The notes beneath the pieces were generated by a model. It saw only the letters and a list, made by a program, of their open reading frames with translations, had not been told where the DNA came from and ran no database searches. A DNA stretch of 54,365 nucleotides, from contig DASWID010000122.1 of NCBI GenBank assembly GCA_036397855.1, positions 1 to 54,365 on the forward strand, read 5' to 3'. Of the stretch, positions 33,412 to 42,372 are shown in pieces; position 1 is the first letter of the stretch, and every line of letters begins with the position of its first letter. The stretch comes from Thermodesulfobacteriota bacterium (lineage in GTDB: Bacteria > Desulfobacterota_D > UBA1144 > Nemesobacterales > CSP1-2). The position numbers and the translations under genes are program-made.

Positions 33412-33978
33412 ATGAAAATTGCAATCATTTCAGACATTCACGACAATGTGTGGAATTTGGGAGCTGCAGTCGAAAAAATTCAGGGTGCTGACGCTCTCAT
33501 TTGCTGCGGGGATTTGTGCTCCCCGTTCATAGTGGACTTGATGGCCGATGGCTTTCCAAAGCAAATCCATATAGTGTTCGGAAATAATGATGGCGATCAA
33601 TACCGCATCACCAACAACGCAATTAAGTATGGTGGCCGCGTAATAATTCATGGTGAATTTGCAGAGCTCAAGCTAGGTGGAAAGCGTCTTGCAGTAAATC
33701 ATTATCCAAATATTGCAAGATCAATTGCTGAGTCGGGAGATTATGATGTGGTGTGCTTTGGCCATAACCATATTTATAGAGTTCAACATGTTAATAAAAC
33801 CCTTTTGATTAATCCTGGAGCTATAATGGGATACGACGGGGTGAACAAAAAGGACATTCCCTCGACATTCGTTGTCTACGATACCGTAAGTGATGAGTTT
33901 AAGGGGTACGAGGTTAGGTCAAAAGATGATGCGAAAGCCATCTCAAAAATTGTAGTTGAGATCGACGAGACTTCCTAG
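33412..33978 (+). CDS. YfcE-type metallophosphoesterase
   Basis: A calcineurin-like phosphodiesterase of about 188 residues. Two-metal site motifs appear in order: SDIHDN, GDLCSP, GNNDGD, HGE and FGHNHIYR with NPGA. I take the ATG at 33412; a GTG at 33403 would add three residues. YfcE-like enzymes hydrolyse simple phosphodiesters, with Mn2+ preferred, and their physiological substrate is unknown. It stands alone. About 280 bp upstream shows no gene. Confidence 0.88.
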   Translation: MKIAIISDIHDNVWNLGAAVEKIQGADALICCGDLCSPFIVDLMADGFPKQIHIVFGNNDGDQYRITNNAIKYGGRVIIHGEFAELKLGGKRLAVNHYPNIARSIAESGDYDVVCFGHNHIYRVQHVNKTLLINPGAIMGYDGVNKKDIPSTFVVYDTVSDEFKGYEVRSKDDAKAISKIVVEIDETS

Positions 33979-34061
33979 CTTTGCAAGTAAAGTATTGACC
34001 TATTATGTGTATCTATCCATACTTATGAATATTAAAATAAAGTTTAACACATGGGACGGCA

Positions 34062-34370
34062 ATGGAAGATCTGTTAACCATAGATGAAGTGTCGAAACGA
34101 CTCAAGATTAGTAAGGCTACTGTGAGACGGCATATTAGAGAAGGAAAACTTAAGGCGTATAAAATAGGTAGAGTCGTACGTATCTCTTCTGATGATTTAA
34201 AGAGAATCATCAGTCCTATAGATGAAGTAAATAGATCAAAGAAAACCCTAGATTGGTTTGACGGGTGTCAGAGGTTATGTAGAGAAATAAAGGAAAGACA
34301 CCATAGTTCCTTATTAGAGGATTCAACTGAAACCATTCGGGATCTTAGACACGTGAGGACGATTAGTTAA
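34062..34370 (+). CDS. Excisionase-type helix-turn-helix protein (probable antitoxin)
   Basis: A 102-residue protein. Residues 1-50 form a MerR/excisionase-like winged helix (LLTIDEVSKRLKISKATVRR, then KAYKIGRVVRISSDDLKR), and the rest is a charged helix that could bind a partner. The PIN-domain gene follows after 6 bp. Excisionase-family HTH proteins paired with PIN toxins are a known antitoxin variant. The rule that antitoxin comes first and represses its own operon would apply here. No integrase or attachment site is nearby, so a phage origin is unlikely. Confidence 0.75.
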   Translation: MEDLLTIDEVSKRLKISKATVRRHIREGKLKAYKIGRVVRISSDDLKRIISPIDEVNRSKKTLDWFDGCQRLCREIKERHHSSLLEDSTETIRDLRHVRTIS

Positions 34371-34376
34371 TAGTTC

Positions 34377-34808
34377 ATGGACAAAGTCTGTATTGATGCA
34401 AGCCTAGCTCTCAAGTGGGTATTGCCTGAAATATATACAAACAGGGCGCAAGAAGTCCTTCGCAATTGGCTGCTTGAAGGGGTTTCTCTAGTTGCACCGA
34501 CACTTTTTATCTATGAAATAGCCTCCGCTTTGAGAAATAAAGTGCATAGGCAAGTCATTACACTGAAGGAAGGGTTTTCAGCTCTGAATCAAATCAGGAG
34601 CGGAAACATTGAATTGATATATCAACCAGAATTAGTTGAAATGGGATGGGCCATATCTGAGCGATTAGGACTGCCGACTGCTTATGATTCATTTTATCTA
34701 GCCCTTGCAGAACACGAAGGCTGTGAGTTCTGGACGGCTGATGAGAACCTGGTAAACATATTGGAGAACAATAAAATAAAATGGGCGAGGTGGATAGGGG
34801 GTTCTTAA
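34377..34808 (+). CDS. PIN-domain ribonuclease (VapC-like toxin)
   Basis: A 143-residue PIN domain with the four conserved acidic positions: D7 (CIDASLALKW), E47 (LFIYEIASAL), D104 (TAYDSFYLALA) and D122 (FWTADENL). These coordinate Mg2+ for RNA cleavage. The WVLPE motif after the first Asp is typical of one VapC branch. It pairs with the excisionase-type HTH gene 6 bp upstream. All active residues are present, so it is predicted active. Confidence 0.85.
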   Translation: MDKVCIDASLALKWVLPEIYTNRAQEVLRNWLLEGVSLVAPTLFIYEIASALRNKVHRQVITLKEGFSALNQIRSGNIELIYQPELVEMGWAISERLGLPTAYDSFYLALAEHEGCEFWTADENLVNILENNKIKWARWIGGS

Positions 34809-34811
34809 ATC

Positions 34812-34827
34812 GAAAACTAAGGTTTTC
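34812..34827. terminator. Short hairpin between convergent toxin and gltX
   Basis: GAAAAC (34812-34817), loop TAAG, GTTTTC (34822-34827). It fills the 29-bp gap between two converging genes. The stem is weak, so it is a low-confidence bidirectional terminator. Confidence 0.3.
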
Positions 34828-34837
34828 CGTTACGGCT

Positions 34838-36238
34838 TTAGGCACTTGAGATATGTGCGACTGCCTTCTTTAATCTTTCGATAACTTTGTCCTTTCCGAG
34901 TATTTCCATGACCTCAAAAATCCCTGGGCTTACCGCACCACCTGTTAGTGCTACCCTCGTAGGTTGAGCGACGTTTACAAGTTTGAGCCCGCTTTCATCA
35001 ATTATTTCTTGAAAAATCCTTTGTAATTGTTCGATAGTAAATTCATCTAGTTTGGATAGCCTATTTATGAGCTTTTCAAATATTGGCAGCGATTCTGTGG
35101 TCAGAAATCTATTTTTTGCCTTATCGTCGAATTTAATTTCATCGTTGAAAAAATAATCTGCTGAGTTTACTATGTCTACGAGTGTCTTCGCTCTTTCCCT
35201 AAGATTCTCGACTATCTTTATTAATTTGGAATCCATTTTTACTCGGAACCCCTTATCCTGAAGTAGCGGAATTACAAGTTCTGCGACCTCACTGGCTGGT
35301 TTATTCCTTATGTACCAGCCGTTCAACCAAATAAGCTTTTCCGGGTTGAATACCGCGGGAGATTTGCCGACATTGTCAAGGGTGAATTTCTCAATCAATT
35401 CATCCTTAGAGAAGATCTCCTGATCCCCATAGGACCAACCCAAGCGGGCGAGATAATTTATTAAGGCCTCCGGCAGGTAACCGCTTTCTCTGTACGCTAT
35501 CACCGAGGTAGCGCCGTGCCTTTTGCTAAGCTTTGCTTTATCTGAACCCAGTATTGTGGATACATGGGCAATTTTCGGGACATCATACGAGAAAGCTCCA
35601 TATATTAAAACCTGCTTAGGTGTGTTTGGTAGATGATCGTCTCCTCTGATTATATGAGATATCTCCATCTCAGCATCATCAACTACTACCGCAAAGTTAT
35701 ACGTCGGGAACCCATCGGTTTTTTGGATTATAAAGTCGTCAATTTCTTTGGCGTCGAAGATTATCGTTCCCCTTATAAGGTCATCCACCTCTATTGAGCC
35801 CCAGTCGGGTGTCATGAGTCGAATGGCGTAAGGTTTGTTTTCAGGATGGGATCTTAGTTTTCTACAGGTGCCTTCATATCTATAAATCCTTCCCTGCTTT
35901 TGAGCTTCTTTTCTTCTCGACTCAATATCTTCAGCGGTACAATAGCATCTATATGCATTTCCACTCTCTATCAGTTTTTGAGCGTGGTCTTGATAAATAG
36001 CAATTCTATCCGACTGTCTGTACGGACCTTCATCCCAGTCCAGACCTAGCCATGACATAGCATCCAGTATCTCAGTAATGGATTCTTCCGTTGAACGGCT
36101 GCGATCGGTGTCCTCAATCCTGAGAATAAATTTACCCCCGAAGTGCCTTGCAAATAGCCAGTTGAATATTGCTGTTCTGGCGCCCCCAATATGCAGGGAG
36201 CCAGTAGGGCTTGGAGCAAATCTGGTTCTCACTTTCAT
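34838..36238 (-). CDS. gltX: Glutamyl-tRNA synthetase
   Basis: A class Ib aminoacyl-tRNA synthetase, 466 residues from the ATG at 36238; a TTG at 36247 would add three residues. The HIGH-type motif is LHIGGART near residues 15-22 and the KMSKS-type motif is KLSKRHG near 240. GluRS markers such as FAPSPTGSLHIGG, RIEDTDRSRS and IIRGDDHLPNTPKQ are intact. It charges tRNA-Glu, possibly also tRNA-Gln in lineages with GatCAB; this cannot be decided here. Glutaredoxin follows upstream on the same strand, about 100 bp away. Confidence 0.95.
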   Translation of the reverse strand: MKVRTRFAPSPTGSLHIGGARTAIFNWLFARHFGGKFILRIEDTDRSRSTEESITEILDAMSWLGLDWDEGPYRQSDRIAIYQDHAQKLIESGNAYRCYCTAEDIESRRKEAQKQGRIYRYEGTCRKLRSHPENKPYAIRLMTPDWGSIEVDDLIRGTIIFDAKEIDDFIIQKTDGFPTYNFAVVVDDAEMEISHIIRGDDHLPNTPKQVLIYGAFSYDVPKIAHVSTILGSDKAKLSKRHGATSVIAYRESGYLPEALINYLARLGWSYGDQEIFSKDELIEKFTLDNVGKSPAVFNPEKLIWLNGWYIRNKPASEVAELVIPLLQDKGFRVKMDSKLIKIVENLRERAKTLVDIVNSADYFFNDEIKFDDKAKNRFLTTESLPIFEKLINRLSKLDEFTIEQLQRIFQEIIDESGLKLVNVAQPTRVALTGGAVSPGIFEVMEILGKDKVIERLKKAVAHISSA

Positions 36239-36340
36239 GGGATTCAAGGTAAATTAGAGTTTATGATGAGTCAAAATATTTAATTGTATGTCCCGGATTT
36301 TGATAGCGCGATAGAGACGCCCCTTCTGGGTGTCTTCACA

Positions 36341-36607
36341 TTATTTCTCCGTGACATGATTGAGGATTTTGTCCAGTTTACTTGTCCTTTCAAGCGCAGC
36401 GAGTTGATCGTATCCGCCAATAACTTTATCGTCTATTATGATGATCGGTACTGTTCTCCAACTAAACTGTTCCATTACTCGCCTTTTCAATTCATGGTCA
36501 TGCGTAACATCGATTTTTTTATAGTCGACCTTCTTTTTGTCAAGAAGCGCCTCTGCCGCCCGACAATATGGACAGTAAGTAGTTGTGTAAACTTCAACCT
36601 TGCTCAA
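36341..36607 (-). CDS. grxC: Glutaredoxin (dithiol, GrxC type)
   Basis: An 88-residue thioredoxin-fold oxidoreductase with the CPYC active site at residues 12-15, the cis-proline in WRTVPIIII, and the IGGYDQLAALE glutathione-binding loop. It reduces protein disulfides and glutathione mixed disulfides. It is transcribed towards gltX. All motifs are normal. Confidence 0.93.
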   Translation of the reverse strand: MSKVEVYTTTYCPYCRAAEALLDKKKVDYKKIDVTHDHELKRRVMEQFSWRTVPIIIIDDKVIGGYDQLAALERTSKLDKILNHVTEK

Positions 36608-36746
36608 TCTATAATTCCCCTAATGTATCTACTTTTAAGTTAATATGATGCTTGGTTTTTAAATGAGTTTCAAGTATCATTGAAAGTTACTCAAATACAG
36701 GTCACATGTTTTAAAAACGAGTTATAAGAACTCATAATCCACTCTG

Positions 36747-37370
36747 ATGGTTAGATTTTTTCCAAGAGAAGAGAAGTTTTTTGTTTATTTTAACGAGGCT
36801 TCCGAGAAAATCCTTGCGGGTATAAAACTTTTTAAGGAAATGATGCAAGATCTATCGACTGCAGCCGACAAGACGAAGAAGATAAAGGAAGTTGAACATG
36901 AAGCTGACCGTATAACCCATGAGACAATTTCCAAATTGCATCAAACATTCATAACCCCGATTGATCGTGAATTTATACATTCCCTAATAACCAGGATGGA
37001 TGATATTCTTGACCTTATTTATGCTGCATCGGAAAGGGTCTTCTTATATAAAATAACGACATCAACTGCCCATGCGCTCTCCTTAATCGATACACTGGAA
37101 AGGGCCATTATAGAAGTGGCAAAGGGAGTAGAAGGGCTCAGTAACCTAAAGAACTCTAAATCGATTCTAAACATCTGTATCGAGATCCATAGCCTTGAAA
37201 ATGAGGGCGATAGGGTCTTTAGGATCGCCCTGTCAGACCTGTTTAATTCTAATTTTGATCCCACTGAAATAATTAAGTGGAAGGATATCTACGAGACGTT
37301 TGAAGATGCGATTGACAAATGTGAGGATGTAGCAAACATCTTGGAAGGAATAGTCCTCGAGAATGCATGA
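36747..37370 (+). CDS. DUF47/PhoU-like accessory protein of Pit transport
   Basis: A 207-residue all-helical protein of the DUF47 (PhoU-related) family: FFPREEKFFVYFNEASEKIL, KKIKEVEHEADRITHETI, TPIDREFIHSLITRMDDILD. Such proteins occur next to Pit-type phosphate transporters and are thought to regulate them. Its stop overlaps the start of pit by 8 bases, so the two are translationally coupled. Function is therefore phosphate transport control, by association. Confidence 0.9.
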   Translation: MVRFFPREEKFFVYFNEASEKILAGIKLFKEMMQDLSTAADKTKKIKEVEHEADRITHETISKLHQTFITPIDREFIHSLITRMDDILDLIYAASERVFLYKITTSTAHALSLIDTLERAIIEVAKGVEGLSNLKNSKSILNICIEIHSLENEGDRVFRIALSDLFNSNFDPTEIIKWKDIYETFEDAIDKCEDVANILEGIVLENA

Positions 37371-38355
37371 CACCCTCTTATTGACGGTCGTAGTTATAGT
37401 AATAGCGCTTTTATTCGACTTTACTAATGGTTGGAACGACGCTGCAAATTCGATAGCAACCGTGGTGTCAACAAGGGTTCTTTCGCCTCTCCAAGCAGTT
37501 CTGTTCGGTGCTACATTAAATTTTCTAGGAGCGTATTTAAGCACAAAAGTTGCGAAGACAATCGGTGGAGATATTACCGATCCCAAAACTATAACTCAGA
37601 CGGTAATTCTTTCGGCGATGATAACTGCTTCCGGCTGGACGGTGATTATGACTAGAGTGGGGCTTCCCATAAGCGCATCGCATGCTTTAATAGGCGGAAT
37701 AATTGGGGCTACAATCTCATTTAAGGGTATTGCCGCTCTTCAGATAGCCGGGGTAACCAAAATCCTGATTGCGCTTGTTGCATCGCCAATCTTTGGTTTT
37801 AGCATTGGGTTCCTATTAATGTTCCTTATCATCTGGCTATTTCATCGCCTTTCACCAACATCAATTAACAGGACTTTTGGAAAACTTCAGATTTTATCCG
37901 CTGGTTTCATGGCTATCAGTCATGGCACCAATGATGCTCAGAAGACGATGGGTGTGATTACGATGACCCTTGTCACCGGAGGCTACCTCGATACTGTAGA
38001 GGTTCCAATCTGGGTAATCAGTGCTTGTGCAATCGTGATGGGACTCGGTACCGCGTTTGGTGGATGGAAGGTTATTAAAACCCTTGGTGTAAACCTTCTC
38101 AAGATTAAGCCGGTTCAGGGATTTGCTGCAGAAACCTCCGCATCTGTAGTCATGCTTGGTGCGGCGTCGCTGGGTGTCCCCGTAAGTACGACACATGTGA
38201 TTGCATCTTCGATTATGGGGGTTGGATCGACAACGAGATTTTCAGCCGTCAGATGGGGAATAGCCAGGGATATTGTTATGGCGTGGATTTTTACACTCCC
38301 GGTTTGTGCCTTAGTCGCAGGTATACTTTTCCAGTTAATCAATCTAATTTCTTAG
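37363..38355 (+). CDS. pit: Pit-family low-affinity inorganic phosphate transporter
   Basis: A 330-residue inner-membrane protein with about ten membrane segments and the two PHO4 signatures GWNDAANSIATV near residues 23-34 and HGTNDAQKTMG in the second half, which mark the internal repeat. It takes up metal-phosphate by proton symport. The paired DUF47 gene precedes it with an overlapping start. The short form without a large cytoplasmic loop is usual in delta-type bacteria. Confidence 0.93.
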   Translation: MHDTLLLTVVVIVIALLFDFTNGWNDAANSIATVVSTRVLSPLQAVLFGATLNFLGAYLSTKVAKTIGGDITDPKTITQTVILSAMITASGWTVIMTRVGLPISASHALIGGIIGATISFKGIAALQIAGVTKILIALVASPIFGFSIGFLLMFLIIWLFHRLSPTSINRTFGKLQILSAGFMAISHGTNDAQKTMGVITMTLVTGGYLDTVEVPIWVISACAIVMGLGTAFGGWKVIKTLGVNLLKIKPVQGFAAETSASVVMLGAASLGVPVSTTHVIASSIMGVGSTTRFSAVRWGIARDIVMAWIFTLPVCALVAGILFQLINLIS

Positions 38356-38400
38356 ATATAAGTCAAGCGGGAGTTCAAGAAGATAACAACTTGTCACTTT

Positions 38401-38943
38401 ATGAGTAAGCGGTTCGTGATATTAACGACTTTTATTTTTTTGTTTAATTCTTGCTCAATTGCGAAATTTGCAAAGTACTATGCCGGCGCCGATTCCTCTT
38501 CCGGTAGTCTCAATGGATTGTATTATGAAAAAGAGGATACCGCCTACATAATTGGCAGTTTACCCGACACTTGGAAAAGAATAGAGATAAAGGGCGGCGA
38601 CTTGGCATATTGGAACCCGCAAGATGAATCGACTATTACTGTAAATTCGACTTGTGACAAGAATAAGATCAAATATAATCTAAAGGCCCTTTCTAATACC
38701 CTGGTAATCGGGATAGATGATAAGAAATTGATAGAAAGCAGCGAGCCGAACGTAAGCGGTGTGATTTCTCTTAAAAGAATCTATGAAGGAAAGCTCTCTG
38801 GTGTTCCCATAAAAATCAGCACCGTAGTATTAAAAAAGGGTGACTGTATTTACGACATAGCATATTCATCAGCGCGAGATAATTTTGATAGCTGGTTTGG
38901 AGAGTTCAATGAGTTCGTTTCACAATTTAAAATAATGAGCTGA
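38401..38943 (+). CDS. Lipoprotein of unknown function upstream of mlaE
   Basis: A 180-residue predicted lipoprotein, with a signal peptide ending in the lipobox FLFNSC near residue 18. The mature part is beta-rich, with two cysteines (NSTCDK, GDCIY) that may form a disulfide. It contains a TWKRIEIKGGDLAYWNPQDESTI segment, seen in uncharacterised lipoproteins next to ABC permeases in Deltaproteobacteria. It ends 5 bp before the mlaE-like gene, implying one operon and a likely role in the same envelope lipid transport. Function is unproven. Confidence 0.7.
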   Translation: MSKRFVILTTFIFLFNSCSIAKFAKYYAGADSSSGSLNGLYYEKEDTAYIIGSLPDTWKRIEIKGGDLAYWNPQDESTITVNSTCDKNKIKYNLKALSNTLVIGIDDKKLIESSEPNVSGVISLKRIYEGKLSGVPIKISTVVLKKGDCIYDIAYSSARDNFDSWFGEFNEFVSQFKIMS

Positions 38944-38948
38944 TTTAA

Positions 38949-39725
38949 ATGAAGGAAATTATATTAGATATTGGCGGGTATTTTCTTTCTATACTTGAAC
39001 GTGTTGGAGATGTTGTAATCCTGTTTTATAGGACATTATACACAAGTATTAGCCCTCCGTTTAACTTTCGGCTTGTAGTACAACAGTTGGATGAAATTGG
39101 ATTTAAATCAACTCCTATAGTAGTGGTCTCTTCTATAGCAATAGGAATGGTTATGGTTGTTCAGCTCGCTTGGGGATTCGCATTTTTTGGCGCGAAGGGT
39201 GTAATAGGGCCCATTGTCACTCTCGCATTCGTTAGGGAATTGGGTCCTGTACTAGCCTCTCTTTTGGTAGGTGGCAGGGTTGGTTCAGGAATAACTGCTG
39301 AAATTGGATCCATGCAGGTGACAGAGCAAATTGATGCTATCAGAACATTGGGCGCCGATCCGATAAAGAAACTTGTTGTTCCAAGATTTATTGCTGCTGC
39401 GATTTCCTTTCCATTTCTTGCGGTAATTGCCGACCTTTCCGGTATTATCGGTGCGATGATCATGGCCGACGTTGAGTTAGGAGTCAAGCCGAGGCTATTT
39501 ATATCAAGTATGGAAGGGTTTATAACCCTGACCGACTTTTTCAGCGGGATTTTGAAAACCGTGTTTTTTGGAATACTAGTTTCCATAATTGGTTGCTATG
39601 TGGGAATGACTACAGAGGGGGGAACAGAAGGAGTTGGGAGAGCTACAACTTTAACTGTGGTTATCTCGATGGTACTCATCATTGTAGGCGATTTTTTCCT
39701 CACAAAACTGTTTTTGATTCTGTAA
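38949..39725 (+). CDS. mlaE: MlaE-type ABC lipid transport permease
   Basis: A 258-residue permease of the MlaE/YrbE family with about five to six membrane segments. Diagnostic stretches are VVVSSIAIGMVMVVQLAWGF, FVRELGPVLASLLVGGRVGSGITAEIGSMQVTEQIDAIRTLG in order, and PRFIAAAISFPFLAVIAD. MlaE works with an ATPase (MlaF) and an MCE protein (MlaD) to move phospholipids between the membranes. Neither follows; an MFS gene comes next after 160 bp. The partner genes must be elsewhere, or the system is split here. Confidence 0.9.
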   Translation: MKEIILDIGGYFLSILERVGDVVILFYRTLYTSISPPFNFRLVVQQLDEIGFKSTPIVVVSSIAIGMVMVVQLAWGFAFFGAKGVIGPIVTLAFVRELGPVLASLLVGGRVGSGITAEIGSMQVTEQIDAIRTLGADPIKKLVVPRFIAAAISFPFLAVIADLSGIIGAMIMADVELGVKPRLFISSMEGFITLTDFFSGILKTVFFGILVSIIGCYVGMTTEGGTEGVGRATTLTVVISMVLIIVGDFFLTKLFLIL

Positions 39726-39891
39726 TCGTTTTTTCAGTTATATGCGATGCATTATATCGTCATTAAACCGGTAAATTCTTTCCGGTCGGCGAGATTGTTT
39801 TCCTCCGACATAACATTTGTAAATTTCTGCTTACCAACTTTAACCTCATTTGACAAAGGATTTTAAATCAAGAAAATTAGCTTGACGTTTG

Positions 39892-41499
39892 ATGCCGAAT
39901 TTACTAAAAAACCCATCGGGTGAACCTTATTTTCAGGCCGGGTCGGGAACGGCTTCATATTCTGAAGATTTAGGTCCATGGATCCTATTTGCGACAATTC
40001 TTGGGACCAGCATGGCCTTCATTGATAGTACTGCAATAAATGTGGCACTGCCAGTAATACAGAGGGATCTTCATGCAACTCTGGCAGGGGTCCAGTGGAT
40101 GGTTGAGGCATATGCGCTTTTTATTGCTTCACTTATTTTGGTAGGAGGAACCCTGGGCGATTACTTTGGTCGGCGGCGTATTTTTGCTATTGGAATTATT
40201 GTTTTTACCATATCATCAATCTGGTGTGGTTTCGCACCTAATACAGCACAGCTTATTGTAGGAAGAGCAATGCAGGGTGTTGGGGGAGCGCTACTGGTAC
40301 CAGGGAGTCTCTCTATCATCAACTCATCATTCAGTGATGGAAAGAGGGGACGAGCCATAGGTACCTGGTCAGCTTTCACTGCCATTACGGCTGGGTTGGG
40401 TCCTGTGTTAGGTGGGTGGTTGGTTGAGAACTTTTCATGGCGTTGGGTCTTTTTTATAAATGTCCCTATTGCGTGTGTTGTATTGGTAGTCTTATTTTCA
40501 AGAGTCCCTGAGAGCCGTAATGATGATGAAGGTTTAAGATTAGATTGGCTTGGTGCAGTCCTGACCACGATTGGACTTGGAGGGGTTGTTTATGGACTTA
40601 TTGAGTCTTCTAGTATGGGTTTTGGTAACCCCTTCGTCATCGCTGCTTTAGTGGTCGGTACAGTTTGTTTAATGCTATTCGTAATTGTCGAGCGATATAA
40701 CAAATCTCCTATGATGACTCTTCATCTGTTTCGATCTCGAACTTTCAGTGCGGCAAATGTAATTACATTTTTAATGTACGCTGCTATGGGCGGGGCACTA
40801 TTCTTCGTTCCATTCAATCTGATTCAGGTGCAGGGATACACGGCAACCGGCGCAGGAGCTGTGTGGATACCTTTTGTATTGTTGATATTTTTACTGTCCA
40901 GATGGGCCGGTGGGTTGGCAAGTAAACATGGTGGGAAAATACCACTTGTCGTAGGTGGTACAATAATTGCACTCGGCTATGTGCTTTTCGCATTACCTGG
41001 AATTGGAGGAAGTTATTGGTTGACTTATTTCCCCGCAATTTTCGTTTTGGGATTAGGTGCTGGTTTTAGTGTGGCTCCACTGTCTACAGTTGTGATGGAA
41101 GCAGTTGATGTAAGACAATCCGGACTTGCTTCGGGTATTAACAACGCTGTATCAAGAATTTCCGGACTGCTATCAATTGCAGTACTGGGAATATTTGCTT
41201 TACAGTCATTCAACAAGGGGCTCGATGAGAGAATTGTCGACATCAGCCTAACGCCCTATGCGATTGAGTATCTCGATTCAGAGAGAATCAAACTTGCGGC
41301 AGCCGAGATACCTCCGGGGCTTTCTGCGCAATCGAGTTTAGCATTAAAAAGGGCCATTGCGGAATCTTTTGTTGATGCTTTTCGTGTTATCATGTTTATT
41401 TCCACCGGGCTTGCGATGGCAGCCGTTCTAACTGCTTTGATTTTTATCGATGGAGGTAGTAGGGAACAGAAAATAATAACGGATAATCCTTACTCGTAG
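39892..41499 (+). CDS. MFS multidrug exporter, DHA2/EmrB-QacA family
   Basis: A 535-residue drug:H+ antiporter with fourteen predicted membrane segments. The motifs are SMAFIDSTAINVALPVIQRDL (motif D1, helix 1), GGTLGDYFGRRR (motif A), VGRAMQGVGGALLVPGSLSII (motif B) and AFTAITAGLGPVLGGWLVENFSWRWVFFINVPIA in order (motif C). The frame extends to a TTG at 39889, but the ATG at 39892 is better. No regulator is directly attached. Substrates cannot be predicted. Confidence 0.9.
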   Translation: MPNLLKNPSGEPYFQAGSGTASYSEDLGPWILFATILGTSMAFIDSTAINVALPVIQRDLHATLAGVQWMVEAYALFIASLILVGGTLGDYFGRRRIFAIGIIVFTISSIWCGFAPNTAQLIVGRAMQGVGGALLVPGSLSIINSSFSDGKRGRAIGTWSAFTAITAGLGPVLGGWLVENFSWRWVFFINVPIACVVLVVLFSRVPESRNDDEGLRLDWLGAVLTTIGLGGVVYGLIESSSMGFGNPFVIAALVVGTVCLMLFVIVERYNKSPMMTLHLFRSRTFSAANVITFLMYAAMGGALFFVPFNLIQVQGYTATGAGAVWIPFVLLIFLLSRWAGGLASKHGGKIPLVVGGTIIALGYVLFALPGIGGSYWLTYFPAIFVLGLGAGFSVAPLSTVVMEAVDVRQSGLASGINNAVSRISGLLSIAVLGIFALQSFNKGLDERIVDISLTPYAIEYLDSERIKLAAAEIPPGLSAQSSLALKRAIAESFVDAFRVIMFISTGLAMAAVLTALIFIDGGSREQKIITDNPYS

Positions 41500-41610
41500 T
41501 AAACTCAAATTATCAGCGTTTGGTAATTGCGTTTTAGTATGTGATTGCAGATAGACAGGTGACTAAGAATATTTTAAGATCACGTAAAATGGCCTTACAG
41601 GAGGTGTTTT

Positions 41611-42051
41611 ATGCTAAATAAATTTTTTCGAACAGAGGATGATTCTGCTTTACTCGTTGCGAGGTTAGCTTTGGGGATTGTTTTTTTACCGCATGGTTTA
41701 CAGAAGACTTTAGGCTTGTTTGGGGGAGCAGGGTTTTCTGGAACGATGGGATTTTTCACACAACAAGGGTTGCCGTCAATTATTGCATTTCTTGTTATAA
41801 TTGCTGAGTCGTTTGGCGCGCTTGGACTCATTATAGGTTTTTTGAGCAGGCTTGCAGCGTTTGGGATTTGTTTGAATATGCTAGGTGCTATTTTAATGGT
41901 TCATTTACCCAATGGATTCTTCATGAACTGGTTTGGCACACAAAAGGGAGAGGGTTTTGAATACCATATTTTAGCAATTGGCTTGGCGTTAGTTGTTTTG
42001 ATTGGTGGCGGAGGTAAGTGGTCTGTGGATAGGCTTTTACTCAAAGATTGA
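41611..42051 (+). CDS. DoxX-family membrane protein
   Basis: A 146-residue membrane protein with four hydrophobic segments and the DoxX pattern ARLALGIVFLPHGLQKTLG, GFFTQQGLPSIIAFLVIIAE and GALGLIIGFLSRLAAFGICLNM. A textbook AGGAGGTG ribosome-binding site precedes the ATG. DoxX proteins are quinone-related or oxidative-stress membrane proteins of uncertain function. It is transcribed in the same direction as the MFS gene 111 bp upstream. Confidence 0.87.
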   Translation: MLNKFFRTEDDSALLVARLALGIVFLPHGLQKTLGLFGGAGFSGTMGFFTQQGLPSIIAFLVIIAESFGALGLIIGFLSRLAAFGICLNMLGAILMVHLPNGFFMNWFGTQKGEGFEYHILAIGLALVVLIGGGGKWSVDRLLLKD

Positions 42052-42152
42052 AGTTCTTGTATATCGGTGTTGCTGTCCTCCCCGTTGTTGCGAACACTTC
42101 GATACGGTGCGTTTAAACTCCGTGAAGCAATCCCGATATCATTTATGGTAGC

Positions 42153-42170
42153 GGAGGACTTTAGTCCTCC
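42153..42170. repeat. GGAGGACT-TT-AGTCCTCC palindrome
   Basis: Perfect 8-bp arms (42153-42160 and 42163-42170) with a 2-base loop, followed by ATTCTTTTAT. It lies about 100 bp after the DoxX gene. It could be a terminator for DoxX, or one copy of the widespread GGACTTTAGTCC-type dispersed palindrome. The surrounding 306-bp gap to the nucleoside transporter holds no supported gene; an 83-codon frame spanning the palindrome is rejected. Confidence 0.6.
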
Positions 42171-42372
42171 ATTCTTTTATATAATTTATAGCGACGCGAA
42201 GATTGCCGTTACATGCAGAAATAGGTTAAGGAGACTATCATCGGAAGTAATGATAGGAGCCTTCATTAATCCCTCTACTTGGATTATAATGTCCCCAATT
42301 TTCAAGGTGCGTGCATAACCCCTATCAAATCATTCCTATAGTTCGGGTGTAGATTCATTGAGAGGGAACTTT

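Noticed and set aside
34062-34370. Phage excisionase marking an integrated element
   Set aside because: No integrase, attachment-site duplication or phage genes nearby; the adjacent PIN gene makes an antitoxin role more likely.
42067-42318. 83-codon plus-strand frame after the DoxX gene
   Set aside because: It runs through the GGAGGACT palindrome and has no ribosome-binding site; composition is that of non-coding DNA.
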